Below are positions 1 to 6,010 of a DNA stretch of 6,129 bases, one piece after another. This DNA comes from Candidatus Omnitrophota bacterium (GTDB lineage: Bacteria > Omnitrophota > Gorgyraeia > Tantalellales > Tantalellaceae). Below the pieces are notes generated by a model. The model did not search any database. It was given only the letters and a program-made list of their open reading frames with translations, and was not told the origin of the DNA. Both the position numbers and the translations under genes were made by a program. Within the stretch, counting starts at the first letter, position 1. Each line of letters begins with the position of its first letter. The stretch is taken from positions 1-6,129 of the forward strand of contig JAGLIU010000164.1 of NCBI GenBank assembly GCA_023142805.1. The letters run 5' to 3'.

Positions 1-26
1 AAAAGGGGGATTAATCCCCCTTTTTT
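1..26 (+). terminator. Rho-independent terminator of an upstream gene
   Basis: Positions 1-24 form a perfect palindrome: A4 and G5, then ATTAAT, then C5 and T4, with the T-run continuing to position 26. The stem (GGGGGA pairing with TCCCCC around a TTAA loop) followed by six T residues is the classic intrinsic terminator shape. Because the flanks are A-run and T-run, it could stop transcription from either direction. The gene it serves must lie left of the window, since no plus-strand gene precedes it here. Confidence 0.8.
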
Positions 27-173
27 CATTTTATAGTCGAGCGGAGGAGAGGCAGAAATAATACAAAAGTAATGACTGCCGAATCGCGTTCTTCGCCGAG
101 AGGCGAAGGTTGATGCTGGTAACGTAATAAAGATATAGATAAGTAAGAAGAATAAAGAAGTTACCAGCCTATC
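27..173. other. Gene-free intergenic stretch with nested inverted repeats
   Basis: No convincing gene lies here. Several complementary arms are visible: GGCAG (51-55) with CTGCC (76-80); CTTCGCC (91-97) with GGCGAAG (102-108); and GCTGGTAAC (115-123) with GTTACCAGC (160-168), the last extending outward to GAT/ATC with a two-base bulge. The inner loop 124-159 is very A/purine-rich. This could be a small structured RNA, the remains of a dispersed repeat, or just terminator-adjacent DNA; I do not recognise a known riboswitch or RNA family. On the minus strand one frame stays open from a stop near position 244 to the left edge of the window, but it has no usable ATG and a low-complexity hydrophobic translation, so I do not call it a gene. 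Confidence 0.45.
91..108 (+). other. Perfect hairpin with GNRA-type tetraloop
   Basis: CTTCGCC (91-97) and GGCGAAG (102-108) are perfectly complementary around the loop GAGA (98-101). In plus-strand RNA this is a 7-bp GC-rich stem capped by a GNRA tetraloop, a notably stable fold typical of structured RNAs. There is no T-run after it, so it is not a terminator. Whether it is transcribed is unknown; no promoter was recognised upstream. Confidence 0.5.
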
Positions 174-255
174 GGGCGTACCATAAAATAAAAAAAAGAG
201 GGACTGTCCCAAGCGAATGAAATAAGCGCGTGTCCCCCTTTTTTATGGTCGCGCC
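174..255. repeat. Imperfect palindromic element, possibly REP/MITE-like, with terminator-like core
   Basis: The outer arms 174-188 (GGGCGTACCATAAAA) and 241-255 (TTTTATGGTCGCGCC) match in 13 of 15 positions as inverted repeats. Inside, an A-run plus GAGGGAC (190-204) can pair with GTCCCCC plus a T-run (232-244), with one mismatch and unpaired bases near 188-191. A small GGGAC-T-GTCCC palindrome sits at 200-210 and competes for the same arm. The A-run/G-rich and C-rich/T-run flanks make the core a plausible bidirectional terminator insulating the operon. The long self-complementary shape also fits a short non-autonomous palindromic repeat; only a search of the same genome for further copies would tell. 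Confidence 0.5.
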
Positions 256-375
256 AAAAGAATATTGCTTTCTATTTGTTGAATGATTTAACGTTTTTTT
301 CAGTAGTGACCTTCTTATTCCCCCCTATTTTTTTATTCGTTCATCAACTATTTTCTCTTTAATTTACGAACTCAA
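249..375. other. AT-rich, pyrimidine-biased upstream region of the operon
   Basis: No gene is visible. From about 289 to 360 the plus strand is strongly pyrimidine-rich, with T7 (294-300), C6 (320-325) and T7 tracts, the kind of A/T-tract DNA often found upstream of promoters. TTCTCTTT (353-360) has a perfect inverted copy AAAGAGAA at 415-422, so the two arms bracket the predicted promoter. In sequence this AT-rich that match can be chance, and no regulator family is implied. Confidence 0.3.
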
Positions 376-404
376 TAGACTGTAAAGCCTCTGTAATGTA
401 TAAT
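376..404 (+). promoter_or_regulatory. Predicted sigma70-type promoter of the four-gene operon
   Basis: A perfect -10 box TATAAT lies at 399-404, with a four-of-six -35 match TAGACT at 376-381 and the optimal 17-bp spacer. Transcription would begin near 411, leaving an untranslated leader of roughly 28 nt before the ATG at 439. The position just upstream of the first gene, and no other good promoter in the gaps between genes, supports one promoter for the set. Confidence 0.65.
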
Positions 405-438
405 AAGTTTAATAAAAGAGAATGATGTAGGGATAATT

Positions 439-1824
439 ATGACAATAGCTAAAAATAGAGACATTATTGAGGATATAGGCGATTTTTTAGAAGATAAACT
501 CCCTATAAAACTTGGAGTGAACAAAAAAAATGAGCTTACAAGACTTATTTACGAGATCTCTTGTGCGCGGAATTGTTCTTTTCTTGAGGTTGTTAGATTA
601 TCGGATATTGAGAAGCTTATATCCGATGGGAAAAGTGGTTTGTTTCATGGTGTTAAGAAAAGGCTTCTTGAGATAAGATATCCGTCTTTTGACGCGTCAC
701 AAAAACTTCAGATCAAGCCAGTGAAGATTGGTTTCCATGAACAAGGGGCTGGTGCGTGGGATTCCAACTTATATCCGAAGAATATTTTTGTAGAAAAAAA
801 CACAAAAGACCTTGAGTGGACAAGATCTTTTGTGAATAAATTTCCTCAGTCAAAAATTATATATATAGATAATGCCGCTAAGTCAGCGTCTTTTTTAAGG
901 GCAAAAGATCCTGTTGAGGTATATAACCTTCGGAGAGATAATATCTTTCTAGTCCAGGCAAAAACGGCGTTTGTAAAAATATGTCCGTGCACAAAAAATT
1001 GTATAAGGTGCGGATATCAGATATTAAATATTGGATTTGGATGTCCCATAGATTGCGCTTATTGTTATTTGCAGACGTATAGTAACGCTCCTGGGATGGT
1101 GTTGGCGGCTAACACAGAAGATTATTTCGACAGTATAAAACAATTGGACGAAAAGGTCGGTAACCCGACTAGGATAGGGACGGGGGAGTTTACTGATTCT
1201 CTTGCTTTAGACAAATATACGGAATATTCGAAAAAGCTTATACCTTTTTTTCGAGGAATGAAAAATCTGATCTTAGAATTTAAAACTAAAGTTGTGGATA
1301 TTGATAATGTTTTAAATGAAGAACCCCATGAAAATATAGTTATTTCCTGGTCCATAAATACCCCGGATATTGCTACACGATATGAAAACGGAGCGCCTGA
1401 TGTAAAGGCAAGGATTAATGCCGCCAATCTCGCGGCAAAGAAAGGGTATAAGGTGGGATTTCATTTTGACCCTATGGTTTATTATTCTGAATGGGAAAAT
1501 GATTATAGAAATATAGTAAAAGAACTTTTCTCTCATGCCGCGATAAGACAGAATACGGTTTGGATCAGTCTTGGTACCTTGAGATATACTCCGGGACTTA
1601 AACAGATAGCGGAACGCCGATTCGAGGATATGCTAATGTTCTACAACGGGGAGTTTTTTTCTGATCTGGACGGGAAACTCAGATATCCCAGGGTCTTACG
1701 GATAGAGATGTATAATAAAATGGTCGATTGGATAAGAGCTTTTAACGCTTCGTGTTGGGTGTATTTGTGCATGGAGCCGAAAGATGTATGGGAAGACACT
1801 AAGTTAAAAAGACAAAGGTATTAG
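439..1824 (+). CDS. Radical SAM protein, spore photoproduct lyase-like family
   Basis: The 461-aa protein is a cytosolic radical SAM enzyme expected to bind a [4Fe-4S] cluster and cleave S-adenosylmethionine. The cluster motif CxxxCxxC is C202, C206, C209, in the run GCPIDCAYCYLQT, which closely resembles the Bacillus SplB run GCMGHCHYCYLQT. Further SPL-like stretches follow: TGEFTDSLALD (248-258), FKTKVVDIDNVL, then WSIN and the KGYKVGFHFDP region. A second cysteine group, C182, C184, C188 and C191 (CPCTKNCIRCGY), precedes the cluster. The residue aligned with the hydrogen-donor Cys141 of SplB is E250. The protein is about 120 residues longer than SplB (342 aa, from memory), mainly by an N-terminal extension before IFVEK (116-120). 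The start at 439 has a modest AGGGA Shine-Dalgarno site at 429-433. It is first in the operon, 5 nt before the peptidase-like gene. Superfamily is secure; substrate is unknown, and DNA photoproduct repair is unlikely given E250 and the neighbours. Confidence 0.88.
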   Translation: MTIAKNRDIIEDIGDFLEDKLPIKLGVNKKNELTRLIYEISCARNCSFLEVVRLSDIEKLISDGKSGLFHGVKKRLLEIRYPSFDASQKLQIKPVKIGFHEQGAGAWDSNLYPKNIFVEKNTKDLEWTRSFVNKFPQSKIIYIDNAAKSASFLRAKDPVEVYNLRRDNIFLVQAKTAFVKICPCTKNCIRCGYQILNIGFGCPIDCAYCYLQTYSNAPGMVLAANTEDYFDSIKQLDEKVGNPTRIGTGEFTDSLALDKYTEYSKKLIPFFRGMKNLILEFKTKVVDIDNVLNEEPHENIVISWSINTPDIATRYENGAPDVKARINAANLAAKKGYKVGFHFDPMVYYSEWENDYRNIVKELFSHAAIRQNTVWISLGTLRYTPGLKQIAERRFEDMLMFYNGEFFSDLDGKLRYPRVLRIEMYNKMVDWIRAFNASCWVYLCMEPKDVWEDTKLKRQRY

Positions 1825-1829
1825 GTAAT

Positions 1830-2930
1830 ATGGACCTATATGATATTGATAGATCTATGAGCGATATTGAAAAGAGTATAAATTTTTATTCACGCGTTCT
1901 TCCGTTAAATCAGTCTGAAGAAAAAGAAAAGTTTCTTAAATATACAGGATTGAACAGAACATATAATCCTGTATTTAGCTATAAAAGCAGGGATCTCCGT
2001 GAGGAGAAAAGAATTTTAGTAGAATTATTGTCTGTGCTGAATAAAAATAAAGAACTATCGGATTTAAAACGCTTTTTTGCCGATAAAATAAAATTTATGA
2101 TAGCACAACTTAATCTTTTGGAGAGTGAAGACGCCGAGTTCGGGAATAAAGCTGTAGCGTTACATGGTAAGATCGATGATGAATGTTTACGACAAGCAGA
2201 ACAAATACTTGTTAGTACCAAAAAAGAGGGGTACATTTTTCCTCCGGAGACGATAACACCTGAAGAGATGGTCTCCATATTAAAAGGGGAGCTTGAAAAG
2301 GACAATATTAATTGGCGATGCGTTATGAGTCCGAATATGATCCCTAAAATAACGGTATCCGGCGCGAAAAAAACGATATATATAAACTCATATATTAATT
2401 ATACACAAGATGAGGTGGAAAGACTCAAGGTTCATGAGATAAAGGTTCATATCTACAGGGGCGAGAATGGGGCAGAACAGACCCTACGGATATTTCAGGA
2501 AGGCTTTGCCGGGTACAATGAAACAGAGGAGGGACTGGCTATAGTCGCGGAAGAAAAATACGGTTGTTTGAAAAAAGACCGGAGACAGATGAAACTTTAC
2601 GCGGCCAGAGCTCTAGGCTCGGATCTCTGCGGAAGAATGAGTTTTTATGAAGCATTTAAAGAAATGCGCGAGTTTTTACCGGAGGACATTTCGTATAGGA
2701 TAATTGAACGGGGAAAAAGGGGGATGCGGGATACCTCCGTACCCGGAGGGATGACAAAGGGATATCATTATATCAGCGGGTGGCTTAAAATGAAAAAGTA
2801 TATTAAAAATGGAAATGATCTGAGTATACTTTATGTCGGCAAGGTTGGACTCGGGGATATAGACGCGATAAAACGATTGAGGGATAAAGGATTGGTGAAA
2901 AGTCCAAGGCATCTTCTCAGTTTTGTATAA
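1830..2930 (+). CDS. DUF1704/QEGLA-motif (MATCAP-like) putative metallopeptidase
   Basis: The 366-aa protein matches the DUF1704 family, often labelled 'flavohemoglobin expression-modulating QEGLA motif protein', whose eukaryotic members include the tubulin detyrosinase MATCAP. Visible family marks: an N-terminal helical part with LPLNQSEEKEKF (24-35) and YNPVFSY (45-51); FGNKAVALHG (104-113); the zinc motif HExxxH at H202, E203, H207; then QEGFAGYNETEEGLA (223-237), supplying a likely third zinc ligand among E231-E234. The zinc set appears intact, so hydrolysis of a C-terminal or isopeptide bond is plausible (inference from MATCAP). There is no signal peptide or membrane segment, so it should be cytosolic. 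It begins 5 nt after the preceding stop; the Shine-Dalgarno site is weak (AAAGG 1814-1818, or AGG overlapping the stop), suggesting translational coupling. A second ATG at 1857 lacks a better site. Family is confident; peptide substrate is unknown. Confidence 0.85.
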   Translation: MDLYDIDRSMSDIEKSINFYSRVLPLNQSEEKEKFLKYTGLNRTYNPVFSYKSRDLREEKRILVELLSVLNKNKELSDLKRFFADKIKFMIAQLNLLESEDAEFGNKAVALHGKIDDECLRQAEQILVSTKKEGYIFPPETITPEEMVSILKGELEKDNINWRCVMSPNMIPKITVSGAKKTIYINSYINYTQDEVERLKVHEIKVHIYRGENGAEQTLRIFQEGFAGYNETEEGLAIVAEEKYGCLKKDRRQMKLYAARALGSDLCGRMSFYEAFKEMREFLPEDISYRIIERGKRGMRDTSVPGGMTKGYHYISGWLKMKKYIKNGNDLSILYVGKVGLGDIDAIKRLRDKGLVKSPRHLLSFV

Positions 2931-2993
2931 ATAAGCGAGAGGAGTATGGCTTTTTTCATTTGTCTTCGGAGAAAACTTAGGTAAAAAACTGAT
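2931..2993 (+). other. 63-nt intercistronic gap with 12-codon mini-ORF
   Basis: This is the only sizeable gap in the operon. A good Shine-Dalgarno-like GAGAGGAG (2937-2944) lies only one base before an ATG at 2946, which opens a 12-codon frame ending at TAA 2982-2984. That frame is the same as that of the next gene, whose ATG is at 2994, so an in-frame stop separates them. A weak stem TTTGTC/GAGAAA around a TTCG loop (2959-2974) is also present. The gene at 2994 itself has only a poor AGG (2979-2981) 12 nt upstream. The mini-ORF may be accidental or may tune re-initiation; it is not called as a gene. Confidence 0.35.
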
Positions 2994-4436
2994 ATGAATA
3001 TTACAGAATATGTGAAAGAGAGATATCCTGTATGGGGATGGATCGGTCAGCGCACGCATGACGCGGCGGGAATAAACGCTGTTCTTCCGTTAGATTTTAT
3101 TATAAGTTGTGATCATGGCAGGGATATACCATATTATTTTCCGAAGGAGGATGTTTTTTCCGTTGAACAACAGGGATCCGGACGTAAGGACTGGTCGAAT
3201 GAAGATTTAAAAGACGCTATTTCAGGGGATCTTGGGAAAAGGGTTTTTGAATATTTTAAAAATCACAATACCGATATTAATCTTTTATGTTATAGATCGT
3301 TGCAGCAGTTAGAGCCGGGATATAACAGGTTTTATCCGAGAATAAAGATGTATGGAGTGAAAGAGAAACTTAAGACATATTTTGATAATAAAAATATGTT
3401 TTTTGATATGTTACCCGAACTTTCTCTTCCGAGACCGAATGGGATGAAAACTAAACCGGGAAAGCATAGTTTCGAAGATTTGAAAAAAGATTTAAAAATA
3501 CCGTTTGTTGTGCAGTTTCCTTATGGGTCAAGCGGTCATTTTACGTTCATAATTCAAAAAAAAGAAGAATATAATAAGGTTCGTGAGAACTATTCCGATG
3601 TTGTAGTTGTTATAAGGGAATATGTAGAAGGTTATTCTCTAAATATTAACGCGATAATTTTAAGTACAAATGTGGGGACTAAGGTTCTGTGTTCATCCCC
3701 ATCAGTGCAGATCACCGGTGTGCCTGAATGCAGTAATTATATGTCATCATTTTGCGGTAATGATTATTCCGCGGTGAGGGAAGTAGATAGTTTTGTAATA
3801 GAAAAAGTTAAGGAGTATACTAAAAAGATCGGTGACCGGATGTCGGGGGCAGGGTATAGGGGGATCTTCGGAATGGATTTTATCGTAAACGAAGATACGG
3901 TCTATCCGATAGAGATTAACCCCAGGTTTCAGAATTCAACTTCGTTGTATACAATGCTGAACGCGCGGTTAGGCCATAAAGAAAGGACGCTTTTTTTGTT
4001 ACATATCGCGGAATTTCTTCAAAAAAGAGATGAGAGGATGTGCCGGTATATAGAAGATTTTTCAGAAGATGACCTGTTGAGTCCCATAGAGGGAGCTCAG
4101 ATCATATTGCATAATAAAAACAAATTAAATATAATTACGGGCGAGTTTTTACCGGGGATTTATCAACAAAATAAGGAAAAATTCGATCTTGTTGAAAAAA
4201 GCGCGATATTTAACGCTTACAATACGGAAGAAGATATTCTTGTAACTTGTGGGGTTCCCGAGCAGTATACTACCATACACCCTAATGCGTCTATTTGTAA
4301 GGTACAGATGTTGAAAAGTGTATTGTCTCCAGACTTGACAAGTTTGTCGACGGAAGCAAAAAATATAGTAGTTGAAGTTTATGAAAAGCTGGGGTTGAAA
4401 GACGAAGAGGAAGCTAAGAGGGGAGTCATAATATGA
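2994..4436 (+). CDS. ATP-grasp ligase (carboxylate-amine ligase type)
   Basis: This 480-aa soluble protein has an N-terminal substrate-side domain (about 1-120, with CDHGRDIPYYFP at 39-50), an ATP-grasp core (about 121-340) and a C-terminal domain of 140 residues. Core motifs: IPFVVQFPYGSSG (169-181), matching the nucleotide-binding strand and flexible glycine loop; VVVIREYVEGYSLNINA (204-220), the hinge that normally contacts adenine; and FGMDFIVNEDTVYPIEINPR, giving metal ligands D295, E307 and N309 plus R311. The strand residue usually Lys in the VVKP motif is Q174. The expected chemistry is activation of a carboxylate as an acyl phosphate by ATP and attack by an amine. The C-terminal region (about 350-480) resembles the lid-like tail of other ATP-grasp ligases but I cannot name it. 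It ends in a 4-nt overlap with the next gene, implying coupled translation and probably shared function. The start at 2994 has a poor ribosome site, but an in-frame stop at 2982 bars an upstream extension. Fold is confident; substrates unknown. Confidence 0.82.
   Translation: MNITEYVKERYPVWGWIGQRTHDAAGINAVLPLDFIISCDHGRDIPYYFPKEDVFSVEQQGSGRKDWSNEDLKDAISGDLGKRVFEYFKNHNTDINLLCYRSLQQLEPGYNRFYPRIKMYGVKEKLKTYFDNKNMFFDMLPELSLPRPNGMKTKPGKHSFEDLKKDLKIPFVVQFPYGSSGHFTFIIQKKEEYNKVRENYSDVVVVIREYVEGYSLNINAIILSTNVGTKVLCSSPSVQITGVPECSNYMSSFCGNDYSAVREVDSFVIEKVKEYTKKIGDRMSGAGYRGIFGMDFIVNEDTVYPIEINPRFQNSTSLYTMLNARLGHKERTLFLLHIAEFLQKRDERMCRYIEDFSEDDLLSPIEGAQIILHNKNKLNIITGEFLPGIYQQNKEKFDLVEKSAIFNAYNTEEDILVTCGVPEQYTTIHPNASICKVQMLKSVLSPDLTSLSTEAKNIVVEVYEKLGLKDEEEAKRGVII
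4417..4425 (+). promoter_or_regulatory. Strong ribosome binding site for the fourth gene
   Basis: AGAGGGGAG at 4417-4425 lies inside the end of the preceding gene, 7 nt before the ATG at 4433. This good spacing, with the ATGA overlap (start 4433-4435, stop 4434-4436), decides the start of the fourth gene and points to coupled synthesis of the two ligases. Confidence 0.7.
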
Positions 4437-6010
4437 TCCAAAGGGACGCGAAGTTTTATGCCGCGGGATTTGAAGGAGAAAACCCGCGAGAAGCTCCGTT
4501 TTATTTAAGGGCTCTTGTGTTTGACGGAAAAGACGGAGATTTTAATAGTTCTCTTATTAACGAATTTAATGTGTTTCTAGAGAACAGAAATGAGGGAAAC
4601 AAAGAGTGTTTATCGATTCCTTCAGACGGAAGTGACTGTATGCCGCGGAAGATCATAATTGTAAACGCTTCGCATGACGATTTGCCGACATCGTATGAAA
4701 CCGCGCGTATATTTGAAAACTTTTGCGAAGAAAAGGGGTATGGTATTTCGGCAAAAGTAGTTAACAGTAGGGACGATCTCATGGGGGAGATCAAAGGTGT
4801 GGAAAAAGAAGTTTTGCTCATCAGCCAATGTGTGGACAAACATGTTTACAATGTTGAACTGTCTTCCGAGTTGGAGGATAGAGGTGTGGTTATAGTTCCG
4901 GGAAAGATCACCGCTCCGGGAAGTGTGTTTTCGGATAAAGATAGTACGTATAAATTGCTTTCGGAAAACGGAAAAAAATGGGATATGGTCGCGAGGTATA
5001 GAAAGGTAACGGTTAAGGACAAAAGTATAAGGGATGTAGTTGACGGCATTTTTTCCTCCATAGAAGAGATCGAGGAGGAAACGGGACAAGCGATTTTTTT
5101 TGTAAAACCTCATGAAGGAGGCGGTGGGCTTGGGGGATTTCGTGTAACTAAAAACAATGATGGATATGTTCTCCCTGATCTTTCAAAGGTTACGGGAGAT
5201 AGTTCTGAAGTCCATCCTACTTTTATCGATCTTGATGTGGAAAATGAACATAAATTACGCGAACTTTTATGGGTACATAGATTATTCGCGACTGATGAAG
5301 AATTATCTTCAAATTATTTGAAAGTACAGCTTCCTCTCGACGGTAAGGAAGAAAAAGAAGCTATCGCGATATTAAAAGAATATCTTTTGGAAAGCAGAAA
5401 AAAAAGAAGAAAGAAGCTGAATTGTATGACTATAACCAAGGAAGAAGCTAAAAATAGATTAAAGTCAGCTATTAATATCTTTGAGAAAAAATTTAATAGA
5501 AGATATCTTCCACTGGTAAATGAACATATAAATTTTGGATTATGGGGACTCAGAGCGCACTATCGTTTATCTCGCGGGGGACCTTTTCTCGAAACTATGT
5601 ATCATAGGGTGTTTCAGCTTGCTTTTACTGAAGAAGGTTTAGGATACTTAGGAGCGGATAATATTTCCAATAAACAAACAGGGGATCTCGAAATATTAAG
5701 GTTAGGTCCTGTTAATAGAATAATGATGGATGCTGTTGGGGGTAAAGACGCTCTTTTTGAAACATTATTGAAAGGGGCGGAAGCTCTTATGTCTCTCAAT
5801 GATCTTATCAAGGGGGAAGATAGATGCCGGGTACCCCTAAGAGTACAAATTGATCTGGCTGCTGTTTCCAGGCGTATAGGCGAAGGTAATGCCGATACTG
5901 CCAGGGGTTTGTGTCTGGCTTCACGCTGGACGGAATTTGTTTACAATGCCCGGGAATGGCTCAAGGATAGTTTGTCTTATTACGCGTGGAAAAAAAGTTT
6001 AAAATATTGA
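4433..6010 (+). CDS. Second ATP-grasp-like ligase, divergent family
   Basis: The 525-aa soluble protein has an N-terminal segment (1-60), a Rossmann-like pre-ATP-grasp domain starting at RKIIIVNASHDD (72-83) and running to the RGVVIVPGKITAPGSVFSDKD stretch near 150-170, then an ATP-grasp-type core. D168-K169 followed by STYKLLSENGK resembles the 'DK..t..LL...G' helix of RimK and D-Ala-D-Ala ligases. IFFVKPHEGGGGLGGFRV (221-238) gives the nucleotide-binding K225 and a glycine-rich loop. A later block FGLWGLRAHYRLSRGGPFLE (368-387) with E364, N367, R374, R378 and E387 may supply the metal and substrate side, but the usual ExN ending is not obvious. A basic run RKKRRKK (322-328) is followed by a charged helix, perhaps an insertion. 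It resembles glutathione synthase/RimK-type ligases only distantly, and almost nothing like the ligase before it. Its role is presumably ATP-dependent amide bond formation on the same substrate; that is inference. There is no membrane segment or signal peptide. Confidence 0.72.
   Translation: MIQRDAKFYAAGFEGENPREAPFYLRALVFDGKDGDFNSSLINEFNVFLENRNEGNKECLSIPSDGSDCMPRKIIIVNASHDDLPTSYETARIFENFCEEKGYGISAKVVNSRDDLMGEIKGVEKEVLLISQCVDKHVYNVELSSELEDRGVVIVPGKITAPGSVFSDKDSTYKLLSENGKKWDMVARYRKVTVKDKSIRDVVDGIFSSIEEIEEETGQAIFFVKPHEGGGGLGGFRVTKNNDGYVLPDLSKVTGDSSEVHPTFIDLDVENEHKLRELLWVHRLFATDEELSSNYLKVQLPLDGKEEKEAIAILKEYLLESRKKRRKKLNCMTITKEEAKNRLKSAINIFEKKFNRRYLPLVNEHINFGLWGLRAHYRLSRGGPFLETMYHRVFQLAFTEEGLGYLGADNISNKQTGDLEILRLGPVNRIMMDAVGGKDALFETLLKGAEALMSLNDLIKGEDRCRVPLRVQIDLAAVSRRIGEGNADTARGLCLASRWTEFVYNAREWLKDSLSYYAWKKSLKY

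Noticed and set aside
72..113. 13-codon plus-strand frame beginning at ATG 72, considered as a precursor peptide
   Set aside because: It has no ribosome binding site and no promoter, lies across the hairpin arms, and is separated from the operon by a terminator-like element.
1..244. Minus-strand frame open from near 244 to the left edge of the window
   Set aside because: It has no ATG start in frame, runs through two palindromes and a terminator, and gives a hydrophobic low-complexity translation.
353..422. TTCTCTTT/AAAGAGAA inverted arms bracketing the promoter as an operator
   Set aside because: An 8-bp match at 54-bp spacing in very AT-rich DNA is readily accidental, and no regulator gene is present.
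1042..1065. Annotation of the first gene as a true spore photoproduct lyase (splB)
   Set aside because: The radical SAM cluster matches, but the position of the hydrogen-donor cysteine is Glu and the neighbours are ligases and a peptidase-like protein, not repair or sporulation genes.
2676..3059. Minus-strand open frame of 127 codons across the gap between the peptidase-like and first ligase genes
   Set aside because: It overlaps the well-supported ends of two plus-strand genes, has no family resemblance, and its composition is that of an antisense shadow.
4622..5113. Minus-strand open frame of 163 codons inside the second ligase gene
   Set aside because: It lies wholly within a gene with clear ATP-grasp motifs; its translation has no recognisable domain.
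5391..5415. A-rich run in the second ligase gene as a programmed frameshift site
   Set aside because: The frame stays open in phase through the run, and no alternative-frame extension or downstream structure supports shifting.
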